In this document: one piece after another, positions 32,114 through 40,563 of the stretch
How positions within the stretch are numbered: position 1 is the stretch's first letter
How the letters are laid out: every line of letters begins with the position of its first letter
Position numbers and translations under genes: made by a program
NCBI GenBank assembly: GCA_029688825.1
Contig: JARUKX010000002.1
Location: forward strand, 124,001-188,000
Length of the DNA: 64,000 nucleotides
Origin: Haloarculaceae archaeon H-GB1-1
GTDB taxonomy: Archaea; Halobacteriota; Halobacteria; Halobacteriales; Haloarculaceae
Direction of reading: 5' to 3'
Notes under the pieces: generated by a model
Told to the model about the DNA's origin: nothing
The model's input: the letters and a program-made list of their open reading frames with translations, nothing else
Databases searched by the model: none

Positions 32114-34077
32114 TCACAGGCCCCAGAAGAACGCGATGCCGGCCGTCGTCACGACGGTCAGGATGAGCTGTAGCGGTGCCCCGACGCGTGCGAAGTCGGT
32201 GAATTTGTACCCGCCGGGGCCGTAGACCATGAGGTTCGTCTGGTAGCCGACGGGACTGAGCAGGGGCGTGCTGGCGGCGAACGTCACCGCGAGGGCGAAC
32301 GCGAAGGCGTTGACACCGAGTTGACCCGCAACCTCCACGGCGATGGGGAGCATCAATACGATACTGGCGTTGTTGCTCATCATTTCCGTGATGATCGCGG
32401 TCCCCAGGTAGAATACTGCGAGCATTACGAGCGGCGGTAGCACGGTGCCCTCGGTGGCGATGCCCGACGCGATCAGATCCGCGGTCCCGGACGCTTCGAA
32501 CGCGATTCCCAGGGGAATGACGCCAGCGAGCAGGAAGATGACGTCCCAATCGACGGCCTCGTAGGCATCCGCGGGGCGGAGGATACCCGAAAAGAGCATC
32601 GCGACGACGCCGGCAAGCGCGCTGACCATGATCGGGAGGTACTCGAGGGCGGCCAATCCGACGACGGCGGCGACGATGCCCAGTGCGATTGGAATCCGTG
32701 TCCGGTCGAAATCCTCCCAGCGTCTGTCACTGGAGACAACGATATTGCTGTCATCCCGGAGTCGGTCGAGGACGTCCTCGCTCGTCTGGACGAGTAACAC
32801 GTCACCGCCCTGTAGGCGCACGTCCCGGAGGCGCTGACGAATCACCTCGTTCCCCCGGCGGACGGCAAGCACGGTCACGTCGTAGTTTCGCTCGAATCCC
32901 GCGACGCCGTTTCGTCTGTTCAACCACGTCCCGGGGAGCAACACGATCTCCGTGAGCGAAACTTCGTCCCTGGCTTCCTCCGCTTTTTCGGCACCCTCGT
33001 CGTCGTTCGTGGCCGGATTGGGTGTCGCCGACGGCCGGTTCCACGCGTGGTGCTCGGGCACGAATCCTTCGGGGAGCGGTTCGTGCCCGTCCTCTGCGGC
33101 GTCGAGGAGTTCCGGCAGGAAATCGAGGTGGTCGTCGCCGATGACCTGTTCGAGCGTCTCCTGGCTCGCTCTCACGGAAAGGACGTCGCCAGCGTGGATC
33201 CACTCGCTCGGGAGGCCGCGGACGATGCTGCGGCCGTTGCGTACGATCTCGAACACATCCAGGTCGAGGTCGCCGCGCCGCAGCTCTCGAACCTGCGACC
33301 CGACGAGCTCGGAGTCCTCGTGCACGACGACGTCAGTCAGGTAGTCGGCCATTCCGAACTGGTCTGTGGGGGATCCTTCGGCGGTGATCCGGGCGGGTGT
33401 GAGGTATCGCCCAACGGTCAGTAGATAGACGATGCCGACAGCCAGTACGACTGCCCCCAGTTGTGTGAACTCAAACAGCGAGAACGGCTCGCCGGTCGGA
33501 CCGATCTGCGCCCAGATATCGCTCGCAAGCAGGTTCGTCGACGTCCCGATGACAGTGAGGGTCCCCCCCCCATCATCGACGCGAACGACAGCGGAATCAG
33601 CAGCTTCGACGGCGAGGTCCCGGTCTTCCGAGCGAGGTTCGTGACGGCGGGGATGAGTACGGCGACGATGGGCGTGTTGTTAACGAAGCCCGCCGATGGG
33701 CCGGCCAGTCCGACCGTCGCGAGGAGCTGTCGTGACTCGCTGTCTCCCGCGAACGACTCCATCTTCTGGGTGAGGATCTGGATGACGCCGGTCTGTCGCA
33801 CTCCCTCGCTGAGGATGAACATCGCCAGCACAGTGAGCGTCGCGGGGTTCGAGAAGCCTGACACGCCCTCTTCTGGGGAGACACCCGTCCACGGACCGAG
33901 GAGGATGAGCGCGACCATCAGCGCGATGGCGGTCGTATCGATCGAGACTGGCTGGAGGACGAACAGGATGAGCGCGATGGCGACGACAGCGAGCACGACG
34001 AACACATCGATCGAGACCGGCAGCTGCTGAAAGAGTGCCGGCGTCGCCAGTGCCAGGGTGTACATTCCGTCCGTCAC
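32114..34077 (-). pseudogene. SLC13-type permease with TrkA-C domains, frameshifted in a C tract
   Basis: The sequence encodes a divalent anion:Na+ symporter-like protein with central RCK_C/TrkA-C domains, matching the intact paralogue at 40564 along its length. The reading frame breaks at a run of nine C (33563-33571, plus strand), just after SFASMMGG. Removing two bases, or adding one, restores TLTVIGTSTNLLASD and an open frame to 32114, giving about 654 codons versus 630 in the paralogue. Parts before (33572-34077) and after (32114-33562) remain otherwise intact. Mutation, phase-variable tract or sequencing error cannot be separated here. Confidence 0.8.
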
Positions 34078-34442
34078 AGAATCAATTATGTATGAGTTCC
34101 GGTGGAGTCTACATAGTAGTACGGCTCTCGCCGCTGCGTCGCCGAGCCCAGGTGGCGTCCGTCGGCCACCGGAGCATCCGTGTCGGGTAAGATGAGAAAC
34201 CGAGCGACTCCGTTCTGTTGACGAAGTTTTCGGTGTAGACCGCGTGGGGAGAGGTTGTGTTGAAGGAACTCTCCCCGAATCTCATACGTTGCCGACTCAC
34301 TTCCCTGTTTCCGCGGAACTTATCGAAGAATACAGCTGATTGGCAGCGGCAGCACCGGTACGACCGTCAGACTGGCTTTTCCCCCACGTCAACCATCACC
34401 AGAGGCGGAGCGTATTTGTTATTGAATGGCCAAGATATCGGT
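34078..34442. other. Divergent intergenic region
   Basis: About 365 bases between divergent starts at 34077 and 34443. Apart from AT-rich promoter-like DNA near 34090 and TATTTGTTATTG near 34415, nothing is recognised. An open frame running back from the next gene to 34257 does not look like protein. Confidence 0.4.
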
Positions 34443-34922
34443 ATGGTTCTCGACGTTTCGATCCCGGACTCGCCATCGCTCCACGGGCCACAGCCCAGGG
34501 GCGAGTACGAAGCGATCGACAACCCAGTCAGCGACCCAGAAGACGACTATCGCCGGGAGGAGATCGAGACGATCTTGGCGAGCGGCGCGTGGAACGATGC
34601 CTTCGAGGAGTGGGCGGCCCAGACTGGGCTGACCGCGGCCACCTTCGAGGTGGTCGTCGAGTACGACCTTATCGACGACTTCGATTTCTACTGGGACGCC
34701 ACGACGGACGAGGTCGGCTACCAGTCGCCGACGATCCCGCAAGCAGCTCGTGACGTACTCGACACTGAAGTCGTGGACGAGATCGAGTCTGAACTCGACA
34801 CCCTCGGCCGGGTGGTCTCGGAAATGCTCGAAAACGACTACCTCCTGCGTGACGACGAGACGTTCGGGTTCTTCGCCGACGACACATCCGAAAACACCTA
34901 CGAGTCCCGCGACGGGGAGTGA
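34443..34922 (+). CDS. Hypothetical acidic protein, 159 aa
   Basis: Start ATG 34443 gives MVLDVSIPDSPSLHGPQPRG; further upstream sequence in frame is not protein-like. The protein is strongly acidic and helical in its second half (EIESELDTLGRVVSEMLENDYLLR), with a central block EEWAAQTGLTAATFEVVVEYDL. The type is widespread in haloarchaea as a hypothetical protein; family name not recalled. It stands alone between a permease and an aldolase. Confidence 0.6.
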   Translation: MVLDVSIPDSPSLHGPQPRGEYEAIDNPVSDPEDDYRREEIETILASGAWNDAFEEWAAQTGLTAATFEVVVEYDLIDDFDFYWDATTDEVGYQSPTIPQAARDVLDTEVVDEIESELDTLGRVVSEMLENDYLLRDDETFGFFADDTSENTYESRDGE

Positions 34923-35216
34923 GCTGAGCGTCTTGCCGCAGGGGTCCGACCGGTAAATTGAGGAATGGATACCGTGGGGACTCCTCGAATACACGGTGGA
35001 GGGAGTGACAGCCTTGTCGAACCTACTCAATACCCTTCATCTTTCGAGATGAACGACGCTCCGTCACTTCGTCAGTCGGTGAGAGCCGTTCTCCTGCTCG
35101 ATCTTATTCGCTAGGGACGTTCGATGTCCCCCGGTGCCGAGCTTGCCACGAACGGTGAACGTAGCCTCCATCACCTGTGCAGTAGATGTTTCCCGTCCGC
35201 GCCCGAAAATACAACG

Positions 35217-36020
35217 ATGGACCATCCAGCATCGACGAACGACCTCGCAGCCACGTTGGAGAGCGGGGGCGTTGCGCTCGGCCTGCTCGACAACACGTAC
35301 AGTCCCACACTCGTGGAGTTCTACGGTGAACTCGACGTGGATTTCGTCTGGATCGATCTCGAACATGGCGGGCCGGATCCGTGGGACGCGAATCTGATGG
35401 AGGACCTCTTACGCGCAGCCGAACGGACGAACCTCGAACTGCTCGTTCGACTCCCCGACACGGACCCGACGCTGGTCCGGAAGGCTCTCGACCTCGGGGC
35501 CAGGAACGTCTTTCTGCCGCGCGTGGAGACGGCGACAGAGGTCCGTGAGGCGGTCAAATCCGCCCGATTCCGCTACGACGGGAGTTCGGGCGATCGGGGA
35601 CTTGGATCGCCCCGGGCCCGACGCTGGGGACTCGCCGACGACTACATTGCCACCGAGGACCGGGAGACTCTCGTCGGCGTGACCATTGAAACCGAGGCGT
35701 CCGTTGAGAACATCGACGCGATCGTGGACGTCCCGGAACTGGGATTCGTCTTCATCGGCCCGCTCGACCTCTCCGTATCGCTCGGCTGTCCCGGCGAAGT
35801 TGACCATCCGGATGTGCAGGAAGCCGTCGAGATCATTCGTTCGAACGCCGTCGATGCAGGTGTTCCCGTCGGCGGTCTCGGATTCGGGATGGATGATGTC
35901 AACGAGAAAGCGACGAATGGCTACCAGATGCTGAACCTCGGGAGCACGACTGGGGCGCTCCAGCAGACCGTCACTGACTGGTTCGATGCCTATGAGAGCG
36001 ACCGGCCCGTGAGCGAGTAA
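35217..36020 (+). CDS. HpcH/HpaI family aldolase
   Basis: 267 residues of the HpcH/HpaI aldolase/citrate lyase TIM-barrel family: VDFVWIDLEHGGPDPW, LLVRLPDTDPTLVRKALDLGARNVFLPRVETATEV, GVTIETEASVENIDAI, and GFVFIGPLDLSVSLG. These carry the expected metal-binding Glu/Asp and the substrate Arg. The family cleaves 2-keto-3-deoxy sugar acids or 4-hydroxy-2-ketoacids to pyruvate and an aldehyde. The ATG at 35217 fits the family N-terminus; an upstream GTG at 35124 does not. No other catabolic genes are adjacent, so the substrate is unknown. Confidence 0.85.
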   Translation: MDHPASTNDLAATLESGGVALGLLDNTYSPTLVEFYGELDVDFVWIDLEHGGPDPWDANLMEDLLRAAERTNLELLVRLPDTDPTLVRKALDLGARNVFLPRVETATEVREAVKSARFRYDGSSGDRGLGSPRARRWGLADDYIATEDRETLVGVTIETEASVENIDAIVDVPELGFVFIGPLDLSVSLGCPGEVDHPDVQEAVEIIRSNAVDAGVPVGGLGFGMDDVNEKATNGYQMLNLGSTTGALQQTVTDWFDAYESDRPVSE

Positions 36021-36373
36021 CCGGGTAAGTTGCGTCACCGTGTACAAACGGCGAGGTGTCTCTTACGGGGACGATCTACGATAAGCAAGGCGAGTGCTTC
36101 GGGAGCAAGCACTGAGGCGATTCACGATGAGAACCTGTCGAAGGAGGTCACGACTTCTCGACTGAAACTGATGTCCAACACGACGGCTAGCGATGGTCAA
36201 CGACATTGTCCCTGATATGGTCTGTTACAGTGTTTACCAGCCCTTCGTCGACCCTCCCGGTGAAGTCCGGTACTGACTTACAATAGACCGTATCGGGGTA
36301 GGGCTTCCTGATTCAACGACCGCTCTGCAGGAACTGTGGTTCCCGCAGGACGCTCATCGCAGCCGAGTTTCTC
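36021..36373. other. Non-coding stretch between convergent genes
   Basis: About 350 bases. The only structure noted is AGTGCTT-N7-AAGCACT at 36093-36113, a possible terminator hairpin of the aldolase transcript. No gene seen. Confidence 0.4.
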
Positions 36374-37354
36374 TTATCCGACCAGCCCCAGCAATCCCAG
36401 AACCCACCGGCCACCTTCCGAGGCAGCGAACAGTGCTCCCTCCGGCCGCGAGAGCTGTCGGCCCGTCCACAGCGCCGCGACCATGCCCACGGTGACGGCG
36501 ATGAGCCATGCGACGGACTCGAACGCGACGGACCCGAAGGACAGCGGCCGGATGATTGCCGCCACGCCTAACACACCGAGCACGTTGAAGACGTTGCTCC
36601 CGACGACGTTCCCGACGGACACGCCGAGCCGTCCTTGCCGCATCGCCACCAGCGAGACGGCGAACTCCGGCGTCGAGGTGCCCGCAGCGACGATGGTGCC
36701 GCCGATGACCGAGTCGGGGATGCCCGCTGCCCGTGCCAGCGTGGAGGCTGCCCCCACCATCAGGTCGCCGCTCACCAGGACCACGGCGAGCCCCAGCACC
36801 AGCAGGACCGCATCGCGTCCACGGAACGTCACACGTTCGGTCAGCGCCGTCGGTATGCCCTCCTTCTCGGGCCCGAGATCCGTGTCCGGGGGATCGGCAC
36901 CGGTCCGGAGGAGGTACGCCGTGTAGGCGACGAACAAGAGGAGGAGCACGGCACCCTCGATACGGAACACAGTGCGGTCGAACATGACTGCGGCACCGAG
37001 GAGTGTGCTTGCGACTAGAACCACACCGTCGCGGTGGACCAGCGACCGCTCGATCGGAATGATCCGAACCAGCGAAACGACGCCAAGTATGAACGCGAGA
37101 TTGTAGATGTTCGACCCGACTACGTTGCCGACTGCGATCGCCCCCAGATCGGCCAGTGCCGCGTCAGCGGTGACCACCAACTCCGGAGTGGAGGTGCCGG
37201 CGGCGACGATGGTGAGGCCGATAGTGAGCTCCGACAACCCGAATCGACGGGCCAGCCGGACCACGGAGTCGACGAGGAGTCGGGCCCCGATCCAGAGTCC
37301 CGCGACAGTCGCAACGAGGCTTCCGACTTGGACAGCGGTTCCGCTGCCCACCAT
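36374..37354 (-). CDS. Calcium/sodium antiporter (CaCA family, YrbG-like)
   Basis: 326 residues, ten or so membrane helices in two inverted halves. Both alpha repeats are intact: GLTIVAAGTSTPELVVT followed by GNVVGSNIYN in the first half, and GGTIVAAGTSTPEFAVS followed by GNVVGSNVFN in the second. These are the ion-binding signatures of the CaCA superfamily. It probably exchanges cytoplasmic Ca2+ for Na+. It lies on the same strand as the cation:proton antiporter upstream, but 248 nt separate them, so co-transcription is uncertain. Confidence 0.88.
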   Translation of the reverse strand: MVGSGTAVQVGSLVATVAGLWIGARLLVDSVVRLARRFGLSELTIGLTIVAAGTSTPELVVTADAALADLGAIAVGNVVGSNIYNLAFILGVVSLVRIIPIERSLVHRDGVVLVASTLLGAAVMFDRTVFRIEGAVLLLLFVAYTAYLLRTGADPPDTDLGPEKEGIPTALTERVTFRGRDAVLLVLGLAVVLVSGDLMVGAASTLARAAGIPDSVIGGTIVAAGTSTPEFAVSLVAMRQGRLGVSVGNVVGSNVFNVLGVLGVAAIIRPLSFGSVAFESVAWLIAVTVGMVAALWTGRQLSRPEGALFAASEGGRWVLGLLGLVG

Positions 37355-37602
37355 CGCATATCATTAGAGATGTCCACAGGTGGCCTCATAAAACCCGTCG
37401 TCGACTGGGTCGTGAAGCCGCCGTGAAAAAACGGCACGTTCTCTCGTAACAGAGCCACTGTACGGTGAGGACCAATCGACAGCATCACCGCTACCGAACG
37501 AAGCGACGAGGGCTGAAGCCGGATCAGCGTCGGCCCATATCCTCATAATTGACAACCAAGTGACTGAAGCAGCTGTCCAACAGGACGGGTAGCGATGACA
37601 AA

Positions 37603-38853
37603 TCAGATCGTCCCTGAGGGTACGTCGTCTGGAGGGTGCACAAGCGCACGCCGGAGCAGTGGCGGCGTCATGACAGACGTGACAATAGCGACGAGCACAA
37701 CGACGGCATAGATGGTGGGCGTGAGGATTCCGATCGCCAAGCCCAGGGCCGCCACGACGAGTTCCATTGCGCCGCGAGCGTTGAGCCCGATGGCAAGGCA
37801 GACGATTTCTGCTCGGGAGAGATCCGTAAATATCGCTCCGAGTACCACGCCTAGTGCCTTTCCCAGCACAGCAACGGCGAGTGTGACGCCTGCGACCAGG
37901 AGCGTCTCCAACGTGAACAGGCCACTCAGATCAACCCGCAACCCGGCCGTCGCAAAGAAGATGGGCGCGAACAGTCCGAGTGTCACCATCTGAAATACTC
38001 GTTCGGTCTCCGTGTCGAGCCGATTTCTCACGAGAACGCCCGCGAGGAACGCGCCGAGAACGGCTTCCAGTCCGAGTGCGAGCGAGCCACCGGCCATCGC
38101 AAGCCCGACGACTATGACGATCGAAAATCCGGTCAACACCGGCGATCGAACGTATGCGGTGACATCGAAGAGCGTATCGACGATTCGCGGCCCGAAACCA
38201 ACTGCGACCCCGACGAATACACCGAGGACGACGAGTGTACGACCGACTCCAAGCGGATCTATCTGTCCCACACGAGCGATGTCAGACACTATCGTGAGCG
38301 CGATCCACCCCGCCGCATCGATGACGACAGCGACCGTAAGGGTGAGTTGTCCCACTGTGCGGTCCATCGCATCGAGGTCGATGAGCACGCGTACGGCGAC
38401 GGGGACCGCCGAGATGCTCAGCGCCGTCGCCAAGAACAGCGCGAACGGCAGTCGCTGCTCGGGAGTGACGAGGAATCTCGCGGGGAGAGACCATCCCAGG
38501 GCGAATCCCAAAAGGAACGGGACGACGGAGGCACCGGTAGCGAGGGCTATCGTCGGTCGAACATAGCGGCGTACCGTCTGAACGTCAACCTCCGTTCCAG
38601 CCAATACGAGGAGGAGAATAAGTCCAAGTGACGCGAGGGCTGCCAGCCGATCGGGGACCGGGACGACGACAGCCGTGACGCTCGGAGCAACGAGACCGAG
38701 AACCGAAGGGCCGAGCACCAACCCGGTGAGGAGTTCACCGACGACCGGTGCAAACCCTAGTCGATCAGCGACGATTCCAAGCGTATGTGCAACGGCCAAA
38801 ACGAGCGTCATCCCGGCGAGAAACGGAAGAAGCAAGTTCGACTCAACGGCCAT
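37603..38853 (-). CDS. Cation:proton antiporter (CPA2/Kef-type)
   Basis: About 416 residues and 12-13 membrane helices from the ATG at 38853 (MAVESNLLLPFLAGM). Features of the Na_H_Exchanger/KefB family: GFAPVVGELLTGLVLGPSVLG near the N-terminus, ALFLATALSISAVPVAVRVL, and FLAGVLVRNRLD. There is no C-terminal TrkA-N domain. It starts 22 nt after the stop of the diadenylate cyclase gene on the same strand, so the two are very likely an operon, a sensible pairing because c-di-AMP controls K+ and Na+ transport in other organisms. Confidence 0.85.
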   Translation of the reverse strand: MAVESNLLLPFLAGMTLVLAVAHTLGIVADRLGFAPVVGELLTGLVLGPSVLGLVAPSVTAVVVPVPDRLAALASLGLILLLVLAGTEVDVQTVRRYVRPTIALATGASVVPFLLGFALGWSLPARFLVTPEQRLPFALFLATALSISAVPVAVRVLIDLDAMDRTVGQLTLTVAVVIDAAGWIALTIVSDIARVGQIDPLGVGRTLVVLGVFVGVAVGFGPRIVDTLFDVTAYVRSPVLTGFSIVIVVGLAMAGGSLALGLEAVLGAFLAGVLVRNRLDTETERVFQMVTLGLFAPIFFATAGLRVDLSGLFTLETLLVAGVTLAVAVLGKALGVVLGAIFTDLSRAEIVCLAIGLNARGAMELVVAALGLAIGILTPTIYAVVVLVAIVTSVMTPPLLRRALVHPPDDVPSGTI

Positions 38854-38875
38854 GAGTGTATGTACCCTCCGTTGG

Positions 38876-39433
38876 TCAATCAATCACCAGGGACGTCGCT
38901 AGGGAATCATCGAACGTGCCGTCAGTAAAAACGGTTACTCGTCCGTCTTCTTCGCTAAGTGTGATCGCCGCGACCACTTCCTCGCGGGTCGAGGTTTCCA
39001 GTGCGCTCATGTGGCGGGCACCCATCCACCCCGCGTAGGGAAGATTGGCGGTTCGTCGGCATTCGGCTGGAGAGAGTTGCTTGACTCGGACCATTGCCTC
39101 CTCGATCGTGCCGTCCCTGTGAACGACGACTGCGCCATCACGGGACAACGCTACGTTCTGTGCCGCCTCAAGAAACACGTCGGTCTCAGCAAAGACACTT
39201 GCACAGTCCCCGACCGGCCATCGGTTCGTCCCCATCGGAGCCGCAAATTCGGTTATGGGATCCCGCTCGACTACAAAATAGAATCCGGGTCCACGGGCGT
39301 AGGGGTCATTCCATCGCTCGAACCCGAGGCTGATGTCCTTGACGCATCCCCCGATCCGTTCGAGTATTGCGTTGATATCTGAACTATCAGATTTCGGTTC
39401 CGACGTCGCAGAACTATAGATGGGCTCGATCAT
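38876..39433 (-). CDS. dacZ: Diadenylate cyclase (DisA_N domain), DacZ-like
   Basis: 185 residues, essentially a lone DisA_N domain: ARGPGFYFVV, then SRDGAVVVHRDGTIEEAMVRVK (DGA at about 99-101), and YAGWMGARHMSALETSTREEVVAAITLSEEDGRVTVF. The RHR-type ATP-binding motif reads RHM here (residues 140-142), so either this archaeal subtype differs or activity is altered. Expected reaction: two ATP to c-di-AMP. The partner gene downstream is a cation:proton antiporter. Two copies of a TGATTAANYGGGTGA-like motif lie just upstream. Confidence 0.75.
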   Translation of the reverse strand: MIEPIYSSATSEPKSDSSDINAILERIGGCVKDISLGFERWNDPYARGPGFYFVVERDPITEFAAPMGTNRWPVGDCASVFAETDVFLEAAQNVALSRDGAVVVHRDGTIEEAMVRVKQLSPAECRRTANLPYAGWMGARHMSALETSTREEVVAAITLSEEDGRVTVFTDGTFDDSLATSLVID

Positions 39434-39498
39434 CCCTCTCGTACGAATACGGCTGGTGGAGGGATAGTAGCCCCGAATTTCCGAACGAGAATGTATTC

Positions 39499-39550
39499 TG
39501 ATTAATCGGGTGAATTGATTCTACCCGGACAGAGGTCACCCGGTTATTCA
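39499..39550. promoter_or_regulatory. Paired TGATTAANYGGGTGA-like motifs between dacZ and DUF1328 genes
   Basis: TGATTAATCGGGTGA at 39499-39513 (plus) and TGAATAACCGGGTGA at 39536-39550 (minus strand) face each other in the divergent promoter region. Related copies occur at 45991, 47913 and 49340. Confidence 0.55.
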
Positions 39551-39609
39551 AAAACAGGATGGGGATGAATACGTCGGGGGTTAACATACTCGAGAACCGT
39601 AGATATGCT

Positions 39610-39828
39610 ATGATAGCATCACACGGAGTTCTGGATAGCACTGTCTCGGTCCAGGCGGTACCGTTGCAGTTCGGGGGTGGTTTCATCGAGCTCGCAGTCC
39701 TCTTTTTGATACTCGCGCTCGTCGCAGCGGTGCTCGGCGCCCGAGGAGTCGCTGGACTCAGTATGGATATCGCCAAATGGCTGGTCATCATCTTCGTCGT
39801 TCTTGCCATTGTCACGTTCATCCTGTAG
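39610..39828 (+). CDS. DUF1328 small membrane protein
   Basis: 72 residues from ATG 39610 ([14 protein letters not shown]). The C-terminal 50 residues are the DUF1328 signature: two membrane helices, [19 protein letters not shown] and [16 protein letters not shown], joined by [13 protein letters not shown]. The family is widespread, stress-linked and of unknown mechanism. An earlier ATG at 39559 is possible, but the extra part is not conserved-looking. It is divergent from dacZ. Confidence 0.8.
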   Translation: MIASHGVLDSTVSVQAVPLQFGGGFIELAVLFLILALVAAVLGARGVAGLSMDIAKWLVIIFVVLAIVTFIL

Positions 39829-40038
39829 ACTCACCACCTCCTCTCGGTGATACACGCAACTTTGAATCGACGACTCGGAAACAGCGAAGCAGATGGCGTT
39901 CGCATTTAGGAACGAGTCCGTCGCCAGTATGTGACATCCTCCGTGCCGTCGCCGGCGGAATTTTCTCACTGAATATCTCAGTTGCTGAGTGAAGTATGAT
40001 AGATGCGTACGATCACCGAAAGTGGATCTGGCCGGGAC

Positions 40039-40467
40039 TTATCCCCCCGCTTGACGGACGAACTCATCGAGTTCGGCTTCGATGAGTGTCGCGACGCGCT
40101 CGCTGTATTGCCAGAGTGCTGCGTTGAGTCGCTCTTCGGTCTCATCGTCGAGGTCGTCGCCGCCACGGAGGACAGAATCTTTGGTGATCTGTGGATGATA
40201 CACGCAGACCACACCGAGTGAGGTATCTGAACTCGAGGCCCCCGCTGTGTGGATTCCGTACTGATCGGTCCCCCAGACCCCTTCGCCGCCTTGACGTTCC
40301 AGTTCAGAGTCGAGCGCGTCGAGGAGTTGCATCTCTTCAGGGGAGAGGATGGGATCGTCGCCTTCGAACAGTTCAGCGTACGCCTCCATCCGGGCACTTC
40401 TCGTCCACTGCTCCAGCTGGGAACGCGCCCCGAGTACGAGCTGTCGTTCGTCTGGGAACTCGACCAT
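40039..40467 (-). CDS. Hypothetical protein, 142 aa
   Basis: An acidic, mostly helical protein (RQLVLGARSQLEQWTRS, LDALDSELERQGG, ERLNAALWQYSERVATLIEAEL) with a central beta strand (GVVCVYHP). Start MVEFPDERQ at 40467. It resembles haloarchaeal DUF-type proteins seen next to transporters, but I cannot name the family. It lies 97 nt upstream-side of the end of the SLC13 gene on the same strand. Confidence 0.6.
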   Translation of the reverse strand: MVEFPDERQLVLGARSQLEQWTRSARMEAYAELFEGDDPILSPEEMQLLDALDSELERQGGEGVWGTDQYGIHTAGASSSDTSLGVVCVYHPQITKDSVLRGGDDLDDETEERLNAALWQYSERVATLIEAELDEFVRQAGG

Positions 40468-40563
40468 ACATACAGTACGACCGCCAGATGAATCAACGTT
40501 CGTACAGCGTCTCCAGTCAGCGGTGATGGCGTTTCGTACTCTCCGGAGCGAGACGGGTAGTCT

